Positions 12,626 through 22,349 of a stretch of 64,000 nt of DNA are shown here, one piece after another. Source of the stretch: Rhizobium sp. RCAM05350 (GTDB lineage Bacteria > Pseudomonadota > Alphaproteobacteria > Rhizobiales > Rhizobiaceae). The DNA lies in contig CP087974.1 of the NCBI GenBank assembly GCA_024426085.1, forward strand, positions 3,200,001 through 3,264,000. Direction: 5' to 3'. Made by a program: the position numbers and the translations under genes. The notes below the pieces were generated by a model. That model saw only the letters and a list, made by a program, of their open reading frames with translations. It searched no databases and was not told the DNA's origin. Positions within the stretch are counted from its first letter, which is position 1. Every line of letters starts with the position of its first letter.

Positions 12626-12650
12626 AAAACCCGCTTCGGCGGGTTTTTTA
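12626..12650 (+). terminator. Rho-independent terminator of atpHAGDC
   Basis: AAAACCCGC at 12626-12634 pairs with GCGGGTTTT at 12639-12647 around a TTCG tetraloop, followed by a T-run. It starts 21 bases after the atpC stop. Confidence 0.92.
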
Positions 12651-12867
12651 TTGCCCGCATAATGAATGGGATCGAGGCGATAATTTTTGCACTTTTGTGC
12701 AGGCAGGCATTTTCTTTCCAACGTCAATGTTTTGCTACGTTAACACTTTGATTTTATGAAAACTTGCATCTGCGAATAGATTTTACATGCGCCCGTTTTG
12801 CGTTAGGCTGTGCCGTCGCACACGTTTTTGAAAATTTAGGACCGCAAGGTCGATAAGACACAAGAGG

Positions 12868-14303
12868 ATGCGCATGTCTTCCAAGATCGTGCCGGTCATC
12901 ATGGCCGGCGGCAAAGGAACGCGGCTTTGGCCGCTGTCATGCTCGGCGGCGCCCAAGCAGTTTCTGCAGTTCCTTGGCGAGCATTCGCTCTTCCAGAAAA
13001 CCCTGCAGCGGGTTTCGGACCAGGAGCGATACACGCCGGCCGTCGTGGTGACGAATGCCGAGTTTCGTTTCATCGTTGCCGAACAGGCCCGCGCGCTCGA
13101 GGCGCCGCTGTCGAGCATCCTTTTGGAACCCATCGCCCGCAACACCGCACCGGCGCTTGCCGCGGCGGCCTTCGTCGTGCTGCGCGATCATGGCGACGAC
13201 GCCGTCATGCAGGTGCTGGCCTCCGATCACGAGATCGATGCCGGCGCGCACTATTTCGATTGCATCCGCATCGCGCAGGAGACGGCGCAGACGGGCAAGC
13301 TGGTGACCTTCGGCATCAAGCCGACGGAGCCGGCGACCGGCTACGGTTATATCGGAAATGGGGGACGATCTCGAAACGGGCGCAAAAACCGTTGCCCGTT
13401 TCGTCGAGAAGCCAAACCGAGAACAAGCAGAGGAGCTGCTGGCAAGCGGCCGCTATCTCTGGAATTCGGGGATGTTCATGCTGCCCGTCGGGCAGTTCCT
13501 TGCGGAAATCCTGCGCTATGCACCGGCTGTTTATGATGCTGCGCAACGGGCCATCCAGGGCGCTGTGCGGGACCTCGATTTCGATCGTCTCGACGAGGCG
13601 TCCTTTTCGCAGGCGCCGAATATTTCGGTCGATTATGCCGTATTCGAGAACACGCCGCATGCCGCCGTCGTGCCGTCGTTGTTCAGCTGGTCGGATCTCG
13701 GCAGCTGGGACAGCGTCTGGGCGATCGGCGACAAGGACGAGGCCGGCAATGTCGTCGGCGAGAAAGCGACTGTCAACGACACCCGCAACTCGCTGGTGCT
13801 GTCACGCGATATCCATATCGCGGTCCAGGGGCTGGACGATGTCGCCGTCATCGCCAGTGAGGATGCCGTCTATGTCGGGCGCATGGAAGACAGCCAGAAT
13901 GTCGGTGAGATCGTCAAACAGCTGGCGCTGTCGGCCAAGACGCGCGGGCTGACGGGAAAACCATCCGACATCTTACCGCCCGTGGGGCGCGGTGGCGTCG
14001 GTGCTGAGCGGCGAACGCTTCGAGGTCAAGCGGCTGCATGTGACGCCCGGCCGGAAGATCTCGCTGCAGAAGCATCATCACCGGTCCGAGCACTGGATCG
14101 TCGTGCGCGGCACGGCGGAGATCATGATCGACGGCGAGACGCGCCTGCTGCATGAAAACGAGTCGGTCTATATCCCGCAGGGCGTGGTGCACCGGCTGAC
14201 CAACCCCGGCAAGATTGCGCTGGAGCTCATTGAAGTGCAGACCGGGTCCTATCTCGAGGAGGACGATATTATCCGGCTGGATGACGAGTTTGGGCGGACA
14301 TAG
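12868..14303 (+). CDS. manC: Mannose-1-phosphate guanylyltransferase / mannose-6-phosphate isomerase, two frameshifts
   Basis: This bifunctional enzyme (about 477 residues repaired) makes GDP-mannose for surface polysaccharides. The nucleotidyltransferase domain starts with GGKGTRLWPLS and contains FVEKP and the LWNSGMFM block. The C-terminal cupin-type isomerase domain has YRPWG, KHHHRSEHW and the YIPQGVVHRL strand. Extra bases near 13355 (GYGYI-EMGDD) and at about 13955-13970 (before SYRPWG) split it. Starts at 12868 or 12874 (MSSKIVPV) are both possible. The gene stands alone behind a 200-base AT-richer leader. Homologues are called manC, xanB, algA or noeJ. Confidence 0.85.
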
Positions 14304-14413
14304 GTTTCGGCAAGGCTTGAGTCTGCGGAATTAAGCAGCCAAGTGACCAACCTGTTTCGGGGGGTGTGCGATTGGCCGGATCGCGCCAAGAGCGGCGCTC
14401 ATAGGAGCAGGGT

Positions 14414-14743
14414 TTATTTTTTTAGGCAAAGCTCCTTCAGGGCTACATTTCCCTCATTTATTTCCTTCATGTCCGCTTGGACTAACTGCAGGCGGCTCTG
14501 ATATTTCCTCTGAAGGGCTTCGATAGCGGAGGTGTCGCCGGCTGTCTCCGACGCCTGTTTGGTCGCTTCATGAAGGTCGTTGTTCAGATCATCTCCCAAG
14601 ATTTCCAGCATCCCGTATTTCACCAGCATGGCGGTGTAGGCCATGTAGATCTTCTTACAATTTTGGCTTGTGAACTCGGCATTGGCGTGGCCCGGCGACA
14701 ACAATGCTAGAAGAATAATGGTCTGGAAAAACACGGATCGCAT
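14414..14743 (-). CDS. Small secreted hypothetical protein
   Basis: Not recognised. The ATG at 14743 has a good GAGGAC site just upstream and begins with a clear signal peptide (MRSVFFQTIILLALLSPGHANA), leaving a mature protein of about 87 residues. The mature part has two cysteines, one just after the cleavage site (TSQNCKK) and one at the end (KELCLKK), which could form a disulfide, and a helical middle rich in Gln, Lys and Glu. It is convergent with manC. An in-frame start farther upstream at 14806 would bury the signal peptide and is rejected. Confidence 0.55.
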   Translation of the reverse strand: MRSVFFQTIILLALLSPGHANAEFTSQNCKKIYMAYTAMLVKYGMLEILGDDLNNDLHEATKQASETAGDTSAIEALQRKYQSRLQLVQADMKEINEGNVALKELCLKK

Positions 14744-14872
14744 ATCGTCCTCGGTCACTCGAACAGGCTGGCTGGTGACTATGACCGCGAGATGGTTTTT
14801 CGACAATCGTTTGGCTATCGAGTTACGCCGCTAAAACTGCGTATCGGTTTTCCAAAACCTAAGCACAAAAAT

Positions 14873-14898
14873 AGCCCGGGATTCTAAAATCCCGGGCT
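14873..14898 (-). terminator. Terminator of the saccharopine-dehydrogenase-like gene
   Basis: Perfect 10-base arms, AGCCCGGGAT at 14873-14882 and ATCCCGGGCT at 14889-14898, with a six-base loop. On the minus strand the stem is followed by ATTTTTG. It lies 30 bases after the stop of the gene at 14929. Confidence 0.85.
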
Positions 14899-14928
14899 TT
14901 GCGGTTTTTGGTCTTTTTATCCCCGCAG

Positions 14929-16032
14929 TCAGCCGGCCAGCTTGTCGGCGTAGGCGCGCTGTTCGTAATGGTGACCGAAGCGGCTCTTGAGGAAGGCGTC
15001 GAGGCCGATTTCTTCCTGGCGGATAAAGCCCTTGGTCGGCAGTTCGCCCTTGGCCAGCATGTCGAGAACTGCGCAGATGCTGGTTGCCGTGGTGATCTGG
15101 ATGGCACTCATCATGCGACCGGCGACGACGGCGCTGTAGACCTTGTTGGCGTAGGTTTCCTGCACCAGGCGTCCTTCCTTGCGGCCGGAGACCGTAACGA
15201 AGATGATGACGACATCCTGCATGGTCGACGGCAGCGAATTTTCGAAGATGTCCTTGAGGACTTCGCGGCGATGACGCAGGCCGAGATCGTTCAAGAGCGC
15301 CTTCATGATCGCGGCGTGGCCGGGATAACGGATGGTGCGGTAGTTCAGCGTACGGACCTTGCCCTTCAGCGTCTCGCAGAGCGTGCCGAGGCCACCCGAG
15401 GTGTTGAAGGCTTCGTATGTAACGCCATCGAGCGAGAACTCCTCGCGTTCTTCGAGCGCCGGCACTTCGATCAAGTGGCCTTCGACGATCGCTTCGCAGG
15501 GCTCAATATACTCGTTGATGACGCCGTCGGTGCTCCAGGTCAGGTTATAGTTGAGCGCATTGGACGGGTACTGCGGCAGGGCGCCGACGCGCATGCGCAC
15601 GCTGTCGAGCGTGTCGAAGCGGCTGGCGAGATCATTGGCAACGATGGAGATGAAGCCCGGTGCCAGGCCGCACTGCGGGATGAAGGCAGTGTTGGCCGTT
15701 TCGGCGATCGCCTTGACGTGACGGGTGGATCTGACGTCTTCGGTCAGGTCGAGATAGTGTACGCCGGCCTTGGAGGCGGCTTCGGCAATGGCAATCGTCA
15801 GGTGGAACGGTGCGGCGCTGAGCACGGCGAACTTGCCGGTCAGCAGGGATACCATGGCGGCACTGTCGGAGATGTCGATTTCCGTTACCGAAATCGCCTC
15901 GTGCTTTTCGATCATGGCCAGCTGTTCGGCACTGCGGTCGGCCAGCGTCACTTGGTAATCGCCGGAATGGGCGAGAAGGCGGGCGATGGTCGAGCCGATC
16001 TTGCCGGCGCCGATGACAACGATGTTTTTCAT
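14929..16032 (-). CDS. Saccharopine dehydrogenase family protein
   Basis: An intact 367-residue NAD(P)-dependent enzyme. It begins with a Rossmann motif, VVIGAGKIGSTIARLL, and has family blocks YLDLTEDV, PQCGLAPGFIS (around residue 125) and SGGLGTLCETL. Members act on lysine, saccharopine or related amino acids, and some are lysine or carboxynorspermidine dehydrogenases. A GGGGGA ribosome-binding site lies before the ATG. The divergent Lrp-type gene next door and the palindromes between the two genes make an amino-acid-induced catabolic role likely. The precise substrate is not fixed by the sequence. Confidence 0.8.
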   Translation of the reverse strand: MKNIVVIGAGKIGSTIARLLAHSGDYQVTLADRSAEQLAMIEKHEAISVTEIDISDSAAMVSLLTGKFAVLSAAPFHLTIAIAEAASKAGVHYLDLTEDVRSTRHVKAIAETANTAFIPQCGLAPGFISIVANDLASRFDTLDSVRMRVGALPQYPSNALNYNLTWSTDGVINEYIEPCEAIVEGHLIEVPALEEREEFSLDGVTYEAFNTSGGLGTLCETLKGKVRTLNYRTIRYPGHAAIMKALLNDLGLRHRREVLKDIFENSLPSTMQDVVIIFVTVSGRKEGRLVQETYANKVYSAVVAGRMMSAIQITTATSICAVLDMLAKGELPTKGFIRQEEIGLDAFLKSRFGHHYEQRAYADKLAG

Positions 16033-16112
16033 AATGGGTCCCCCGAATGAATCTGTCCGTGGGGTAAGTGTCTGCTTTCCTACAGTTGATATGAAGCGCT
16101 GATATGATAAAA

Positions 16113-16142
16113 ATGCCGACCAATAATCGGCATAATGCCGAT
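16113..16142. promoter_or_regulatory. Likely Lrp-family operator with three half-sites
   Basis: ATCGGCAT-A-ATGCCGAT is a perfect inverted repeat at 16126-16142. A third half-site, ATGCCGA at 16113-16119, faces the first with a six-base gap. The cluster lies between the divergent enzyme and regulator genes, right at the regulator's 5' end, which fits autoregulation. Confidence 0.6.
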
Positions 16143-16155
16143 AGGGATGATCATA

Positions 16156-16587
16156 ATGACGTTAGCGGACAAGGACCGGCAGCTTCTGGCAATTCTCAGC
16201 GAGAACGCCCGCATGCCGACGGCGCTGCTGGCCCGAAAACTCGGCCTTTCGCGCACGACGGTACAGGCAAAGCTTGAACGGCTGGAGCGGGACGGTATCA
16301 TCGCCGGCTACGGCGTCAGGCTGTCGGATGATTTCGAGAAGGGGCTGGTCAAGGCGCATGTGCTGATTACGCTCGCCGCCAAGGCGCTGGGACGGGTGAC
16401 GCAGGACTTGCACGATATCGAGGACGTGCGGACGCTGCATTCGGTCAGCGGCAGTTTCGACCTGATCGCCATCGTTGCGGCGTCATCGATCAGCGAGCTC
16501 GATCTGGTGATTGACCGCATCGGCGAGATCGACGGGGTGGAAAAGACACTGTCGTCGATCATCCTGTCGACGCGAATCAATCGGTAA
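16156..16587 (+). CDS. Lrp/AsnC family transcriptional regulator
   Basis: About 143 residues from the ATG at 16156 (MTLADKDRQLL). The N-terminal helix-turn-helix includes LARKLGLSRTTVQAKLERLE, followed by the usual RLERDGIIAGYGV. The C-terminal RAM (effector-binding) domain includes TLHSVSGSFDLIAIV. Two ATGs upstream (16135, 16147) are in frame, but the first lies inside the palindrome and 16156 has AGGGA at good spacing. It probably controls the divergent saccharopine-dehydrogenase-like gene in answer to an amino acid. Confidence 0.85.
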   Translation: MTLADKDRQLLAILSENARMPTALLARKLGLSRTTVQAKLERLERDGIIAGYGVRLSDDFEKGLVKAHVLITLAAKALGRVTQDLHDIEDVRTLHSVSGSFDLIAIVAASSISELDLVIDRIGEIDGVEKTLSSIILSTRINR

Positions 16588-16675
16588 GGGTTTGAAACAG
16601 AAACCGTCTGCTAGCGAGACGCAGCGGTTTCTGGTTGGGAGTTTAAGAGTTTGGCGTGAGGCGGGTATTATTCTC

Positions 16676-16792
16676 CTCCGTCATGCTCGCCCTCGTGGCG
16701 GGCATCCAGTACCCGGATCTGCCGGGTCAAAGACCTTCCAGCCCAAGGACTTGGGCTGGCTGGATTCCTGTGACAGGCACAGGAATGACGGA
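16676..16792. repeat. RIME-like palindromic intergenic repeat
   Basis: About 117 bases bounded by CCGTCAT (16678-16684) and its inverted copy ATGACGG (16785-16791). Inside are three more stem-loops: ACCCGG/CCGGGT (16711-16727), GCCCAAG/CTTGGGC (16741-16756) and TCCTGTG/CACAGGA (16766-16784). This nested layout and the wording of the ends resemble the rhizobial intergenic mosaic element (RIME) family. Multiplicity in this genome cannot be tested from one window. Confidence 0.65.
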
Positions 16793-16818
16793 AAAGAAAA
16801 TGCCGTGGCTCGGGTACT

Positions 16819-18471
16819 CTACCCGAACAGCACCATGCTGGCCCTGAGCGTCACCCAGACGCCCCAGAGCAGCGGGATGCCGACGATAGCCCAGGCGATC
16901 AGGGCCTTGCCGTCGAAGCCGCCGGTGCCAATACCGAAGGAACCGGTCGGACCGGCATTTGTCGCGGCGGTCTTAGCCTGGAGGGCTGCCACTTCCTGGT
17001 CCTTCATGAACCACTTGTCCGACAGCGGCCGAATGAGCGCATTGGCGATCAGTCCCACCGCCAGCATGCCGGCAAGGATATACATCGTGCCGGTGTAGAG
17101 TTCGGGGCCGGGTGCAACCCCTGCCGAAATCTGTGCTTCATGAATGTAGTTCACTACGACCGGGCCGACGATGCCGGCGGTTGCCCAGGCCGTCAGCAGA
17201 CGCCCGTGGATGGCGCCGACGAACTGTGTGCCGAAAATGTCGGCGAGATAGGCCGGGATGGTCGCAAAGCCGCCGCCATACATCGACAGGATGATACCGA
17301 AGGCGAGGACGAACAGGGCCTTGTTGCCAAGGCCGGCCGGCGTAGGAGCCAGGGCATAGAGCGCGATGCCGAGGACGAAGAAGCAGAAGTAGGTGTTCTT
17401 GCGGCCGATCTTGTCCGACAGCGATGCCCAGAAGAAGCGGCCACCGATGTTGAACAGCGAGAGAAGACCGGTGAAGCCTGCCGCGATCGCGGCGATCGAT
17501 GCCTTCTGCGTGGTGTCGAGATCGGCGAAGGCGATGCCCGGCTGGCCGATCAGCGAGCCCGCAAAGATTTCCTGCAGCATCGGCGATGCCATGCCGATGA
17601 CGCCGATGCCGGCCGAGACGTTGAGGCAGAGCACCGCCCAGATCAGCCAGAACTGCTTGGTCTTATGGGCATCGCGCAGGTGCACGTGCTTGGTGGTGAT
17701 CATCGTGCTCTTGGAGGCCGGTGCAGTCCAGCCTTCCGGACGCCAACCGGCGGGTGGGATGCGGTAACCGAAGGCGCCGCCCATCATGAAGACGAAATAG
17801 ATGACCGCCATGACGACAAAGGTTTGCCAGACGCCAGCCGAAACATCGGTGCGGAAATAGGTCATCAGCAGGTTGGCGAGGGGGGCGCCGATCATGGCGC
17901 CGCCACCAAAGCCCATAATTGCCATGCCGGTCGCCATGCCGCGCCGGTCGGGGAACCATTTGATCAGGGTGGACACCGGCGAGATATAGCCGAGCCCGAG
18001 GCCGACGCCGCCGATGACACCGGCGCCGAGCCACATCAGCCAGAGTTGATGGGTAAAGACGCCGAGTGCGGCGACGAGAATGCCGCCGCACCAGCAGCAG
18101 GCGGACACAAACCCGGCTTTGCGCGGCCCGGCACGTTCCAGCCAGCCGCCCCAGATGGCGGCAGAACAGCCGAGCAGCACGAAGAACAGCGTGTGGATCC
18201 AGCCGAGATCGGCAACGCGCCAGTTGCAGGTGGTGGTGAACAGGGCCGATGCGAGGTTCATGCTGGCGCAGGTATCGGGCGTGGTGCCGAGCGCCTTGGA
18301 GAGCGGTAGCCAGAAGACGCTGAAGCCATAGGCCATGCCGATACAGAGATGGATGGCCAGCGCTGCCGGCGGTACCAGCCAGCGGTTGAAGCCGGGTCTG
18401 GCGATGATGCGTTCGCGGTCGAGAAGGCCGATCGAGCCTCCGCCCACATAGGTGTCCGTTGTTGCTGTCAT
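16819..18471 (-). CDS. OFA-family MFS transporter (oxalate/formate antiporter type)
   Basis: A 550-residue inner-membrane carrier of the major facilitator superfamily. It has about 12 membrane segments and, between the first two, a hydrophilic insertion of some 30 residues containing TCNWRVADLGW. OFA members (OxlT, YhjX) carry small carboxylates such as oxalate, formate or pyruvate. Motifs seen are YGFSVFWLPLSKAL, WFPDRRGMATG (the loop 2-3 type RxGxxT/G motif) and GRFFWASLSDKIGRK. The ATG at 18471 has GGAGGA eight bases upstream; longer in-frame starts are rejected because they would include the sigma54 promoter. A soluble tail of about 60 residues precedes a last helix. The two-component genes just upstream on the same strand, and the sigma54 promoter, make it their likely target. 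Confidence 0.85.
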   Translation of the reverse strand: MTATTDTYVGGGSIGLLDRERIIARPGFNRWLVPPAALAIHLCIGMAYGFSVFWLPLSKALGTTPDTCASMNLASALFTTTCNWRVADLGWIHTLFFVLLGCSAAIWGGWLERAGPRKAGFVSACCWCGGILVAALGVFTHQLWLMWLGAGVIGGVGLGLGYISPVSTLIKWFPDRRGMATGMAIMGFGGGAMIGAPLANLLMTYFRTDVSAGVWQTFVVMAVIYFVFMMGGAFGYRIPPAGWRPEGWTAPASKSTMITTKHVHLRDAHKTKQFWLIWAVLCLNVSAGIGVIGMASPMLQEIFAGSLIGQPGIAFADLDTTQKASIAAIAAGFTGLLSLFNIGGRFFWASLSDKIGRKNTYFCFFVLGIALYALAPTPAGLGNKALFVLAFGIILSMYGGGFATIPAYLADIFGTQFVGAIHGRLLTAWATAGIVGPVVVNYIHEAQISAGVAPGPELYTGTMYILAGMLAVGLIANALIRPLSDKWFMKDQEVAALQAKTAATNAGPTGSFGIGTGGFDGKALIAWAIVGIPLLWGVWVTLRASMVLFG

Positions 18472-18604
18472 GAATTTTGTCCTCCGTGCGCCCAAGTCCC
18501 CTTCGGCGTTTCCCAGTGAATGTCGTTGTTGGGATCGGCAGAGGATTGTCTTGCACCACTCGCTCCTCAACGCGTGGTGCTTCTGCCTGCCCGCGAACGG
18601 ATTA

Positions 18605-18619
18605 GCAATCGGCGTGCCA
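18605..18619 (-). promoter_or_regulatory. Sigma54 (-24/-12) promoter of the OFA transporter gene
   Basis: On the minus strand the sequence is TGGCACGCCGATTGC followed by T, an exact match to the TGGCACG-N4-TTGC consensus with correct GG-to-GC spacing. The predicted start site is near 18593, giving a leader of about 120 bases to the ATG at 18471. Confidence 0.88.
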
Positions 18620-18671
18620 GATCGCACCATTCAAGATTTCAATGGTTTATGGGGACGGGAGGGAAGGCAAA

Positions 18672-18708
18672 GGACAGAATGTCCATATAGCGTCGGACAA
18701 TTTGTCCG
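18672..18708. promoter_or_regulatory. Paired upstream activator sites (GGACA-N3-TGTCC)
   Basis: Two inverted repeats, GGACA-GAA-TGTCC at 18672-18684 and CGGACA-ATT-TGTCCG at 18694-18708, have centres 23 bases apart (about two helical turns). They lie about 85 and 108 bases upstream of the predicted sigma54 start site, where NtrC-type activators bind. They sit directly after the kinase stop codon. Confidence 0.75.
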
Positions 18709-18710
18709 GG

Positions 18711-20715
18711 TCAGCTGGCTTCCGGAAGCCAAATGGAAAAGGTCGTTCCCTCTCCCGGCTTGCTTTGAACGGAAATCCGGCCACCCTGGCGAGCGATAAG
18801 CCGTTGGCTGATGGAGAGGCCAAGGCCGGTTCCTTCCTGCCGCTTGGTGGTGAAGAACGGATCGAAGATTTTGCCGATCAGTTCCGGTGTCATGCCGAAG
18901 CCTGTATCCGTGATTTCCATGAGGACGCCGGGTCGTGCTTCAAACTCCTGATTCAGCGTGCGGATCGTCAGGATGCCACCCTTCGGCATAGCATGGATGG
19001 CATTGACGATCAGGTTGACCGCCACCTGCTGCAATTCCGTCCGGTTCATCAGAACCAGCCGCGTGGCACGGTCGTCACGGGTGAGCTTGATCTCGGCCTT
19101 GTGCAGAAGATGCTGCACCAGCGGCAGGCAATCGGAGATTACTTCAGCCGGCGCGTGGCGTTCGACATAACCGGCATACTCCTCCGGCTTGGCAAATTGC
19201 AGGAGCTTGGTAACGATCTGGCTGATGCGGTGGATCTGTTCGTCGATCAACCGGAACTCGACCTTCGCTTCGTCGGCCTTTGCGCCCAGTACGCTGCGCA
19301 CCACATCGAGATTGCCCTGGATGACGGCGATCGGATTGTTGATCTCATGGGCGACGCCGGCGGTGATCTCGCCGATGGCGGCGAGTTTTTCAGACATGAT
19401 CAGCTGCTTGGTGGTCGCCTCGATCTGGCGGTTGGCCAGTTCCAGTTCGCTGGTGCGCTCGGCAACGCGGTCGTTCAGTTCCTCGTTCCATTGCCGAAGC
19501 TCCCGGTCGCGCTGCTGCAACTGGTCGAGCAAACCGTCGAGATGCAGCGCCACGCGGCCGATCTCGTCGCTGGCGGCCTTCAGCTCGGTGCGGGCGCCCA
19601 TATTGCCGGATCTGACGCGGGTAATGGTGTCGCTCATGCGTTCCAGCGGTTTGAAGATCGCCCGTGCCCAGCGCAGGAAGATCGGCACGCTGGCAGCGGT
19701 GACGGCCAGGAAGGCGAGCACGATGGTCAGCAGCGTTGTATATTTCGCTTGCCGGAACGGTGTCTCCAGAAACCCGACATAGAGCATGCCGACCCGCTTG
19801 CCGAAACTGTCGACGATCGGTTCGTAAGCGGAGATGTACCAATCGTTGACGACGAAGGCGCTATCGAGCCAGGTCCGGCCCTCATCCAGCACCGTAGCGC
19901 GCACGGCGGCGGAGACCCGGGTTCCCAATGCACGGCGATCCTCGAACAAGCGCACATTGGTGCTGATGCGGACGTCCTCAAGGAACAGCGTCGCGGTGCC
20001 CTTGCTGCCCTCCGGCAGGCTTGCCTCGCGATAGACGAGATCGTTGATCGTATCAATGAAGACGAGATTCTGGTTGAGCAGGATGCCGCCAACCAGTGCT
20101 GCTTTTGCACCATTTGCGAGTGTCGCCGGGCTTGTGGAATGCACGACCATGCCGCGCGTCTCGCTCTTGCGGTCTGTCGGCACGGCGTTGGGCGTTTCCA
20201 CCAGATCGATCCGGGCGCGCTCAGCCAGGACAGGCGACAGGGTGGCCAGCTGTTCGGTGGAGAAGATATCGATGGCGGTCGAGGATGTGCCGGCAAGTGC
20301 GGCGGATACCACCGGCCAGGCATCCTGCGCCTGCCCTGCCGCACTTATCGGTCGACCCTGGCGATCGACAAGCATCAGGAAATCAAGGCCGAGCGTCTTG
20401 CGGCTCTTCTCCAGGAATGCCGGCAGGGCCGGGGGTCTCGTCGGAGCCCACCGTGTCACGAAACGCGGCGGAGACGGCAAGCGCCTGGATATGCTCGCCG
20501 GTATTTTCGAGGATGCGGGAGAGGTATTGATGGGCGATGGTCAGGTCGCCATTGACCTTGGTGATCAGCAGCGCATCGAATTTCGCATTCCAGCGGGCAA
20601 TCGCAATGCCGAGCAGAAGCGGCAGGATGACCAGCGTCGGCAGCAGCGCGATCGCCAAAAGCCGGAAACGGATTGAGCGGGCAGGGCGCTCCTGCGGGCG
20701 GGAAGCCTCAGCCAT
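18711..20715 (-). CDS. Cache-HAMP sensor histidine kinase, one frameshift
   Basis: About 667 residues repaired. A first membrane helix (about 17-38), a periplasmic Cache-type sensor region of nearly 290 residues, a second helix (about 326-348), a HAMP linker, a coiled coil, HisKA with the phospho-acceptor His in GVAHEINNP (near residue 456), and an ATPase domain with DTGFGM and GTGLGLSIS. This build resembles DctB-type kinases for small carboxylates. One extra C in a run at 20431-20435 shifts the frame (SDETP-ALPAFLEKS). The start at 20715 overlaps the regulator stop by eight bases, so the two are coupled. It probably senses the ligand carried by the OFA transporter downstream. Confidence 0.88.
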
Positions 20716-22099
20716 TCCAGACGGCGCATTTGCGGTCGATGGTCTTGCGCGAAATGCCGAGGCGCCGGGCTGCTTCATCGCGATTGCCGCCGGTTTCTTC
20801 CAGCACCGCGAGGATATGCCGCCGCTCGACGTCATCCAGCGTTTCACCGGCCAATTCGGCCTGCTGACTGCGGCCGCCTCGGAAATCGTCCGGGAATTTG
20901 CCGAGGATCAGCGAGCGCTCGATCAGGTTGCGCAGCTCGCGCACATTGCCGGGCCAAGCGTGGCGGGCCAGAGCCGCACGCACCGGCGCGTCGATTGGCA
21001 CCTTCGGCATGCCAAGCTGCTGCGATAGCTTCTGCATGAACAGATCGGCCAGTTCCTGCACATCGTTGCCGCGATCGCGCAGCGGCGGCAGAGTGAGCTG
21101 CATGACATTGATCCGGTAGAACAGGTCGGCGCGGGAACCGGCCTCTCTCCACCTCTTTCTGCAGGTCGGCATTGGTGGCAAAGACGAAGCGCAGATCGAC
21201 CGGCACCTCACGCTCTGAGCCGACCGGCCGGACGCGCCGGTCCTCGATGACGCGCAGCAGCTTGCTCTGCGTGGCAAGCGGCATTTCGCCGATCTCGTCA
21301 AGGAACAGTGTGCCGCCCTGGGCATGGGTGAACAGGCCCTCGCGGTTGTTTTCCGCGCCGGTAAAGGCACCCTTGATATGGCCGAACAGTTCGGTCTCGA
21401 TCATGTCGGCCGGGATAGCGGCGCAATTGACGGGCACGAACGGCTTGTCCGCCCGGTCGGACAGGGTGTGCAGCGAGCGGGCGGCGACTTCCTTGCCGGT
21501 GCCGGATTCACCGGTCAAAAGCACCGACGTCGGCAGCGGCGCCACCTGCGCAATGGTATCGCGAACGTCGCCGATGACCCGGGATGCGCCGATCAGCCGG
21601 TCGCGCAACAGGATATGGTCGGATGTCGCCTTCAGCTCGTAGCGCAGCACGAAATTCTCGCGCTGTAGCCGCATTCGGTCGAGGCAGCGGGCGACGGAGT
21701 TGAGGATCTGGTTGGAGCGGAAGGGTTTGAGCACGAAATCGACGGCACCGGCGCGCAAAGCCTGGATTGCGGTTTCCAGATCGGCAAAGGCGGTGATCAG
21801 GATCGCCTCGGCGAAAAGCCGATGGCGCGCTGCTCGGCCAGCCAATCGACGCCGTTCTTGCCGGGCATGATATTGTCGAGGATGACGACATCGAAATGGT
21901 GGGCATCGAGCTTGCGCGAAGCCTCGTCGGTATCGGCCGCCTCCTCGATCCGCTTGCAGCGTGGACCGAGTGTACGAACGAGAAAATTGCGCATGCCTGG
22001 CTCGTCATCGACGATCAGGATGGACGCCTGCGCCAGCCACGGACCGAACTCCGGATCGCGCTCCGGCACGGACGTTTTGCGCGCTGCCTCTCCCTGCAA
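20708..22099 (-). CDS. NtrC/DctD-type sigma54-dependent response regulator, two frameshifts
   Basis: About 463 residues: a receiver domain (SILIVDDEPGM, phospho-acceptor Asp in VVILDNIMPG, switch in ILITAF, Lys in VLKPF), an AAA+ domain with Walker A TGESGTGKE and the sigma54-contacting GAFTGA loop, and a C-terminal Fis-type helix-turn-helix (DEAARRLGISRKTIDRK). One extra base near 21147 and one missing T near 21820 break the frame. The start is uncertain: TTG at 22099 with GGAGAG upstream looks best, a GTG 12 codons later is possible. Its binding sites are probably the GGACA palindromes at 18672-18708. Confidence 0.88.
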
Positions 22100-22349
22100 A
22101 AGTCTCTCCTTCTTTTGACGAGGCCGACCATAGCAAGGCTGACCGCCAGGTACAAAGAGAGTTTCCACTCGTGTCTGTGAAAGGACCGGAATCGCTTGCA
22201 GTTCAGGATGTGGCGACAACCGATGTCGATGCAGGCTGTGGTGCAAAAAAACGAAATTGCTACACATCGCGCTGACTCGGGCACAATCTGCCCGCGGTCC
22301 TCCTTGCTGTGGGCCTGCTGCGGTACTGGCATGGCTTGGGAGGCATGTC

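Noticed and set aside
16656-16847. 63-residue frame over the RIME-like element
   Set aside because: It lies wholly inside a palindromic repeat and has no independent support.
18471-18630. Longer start for the OFA transporter (18630)
   Set aside because: It would place coding sequence across the sigma54 promoter and adds 53 residues unlike the family; ATG at 18471 has a strong ribosome-binding site.
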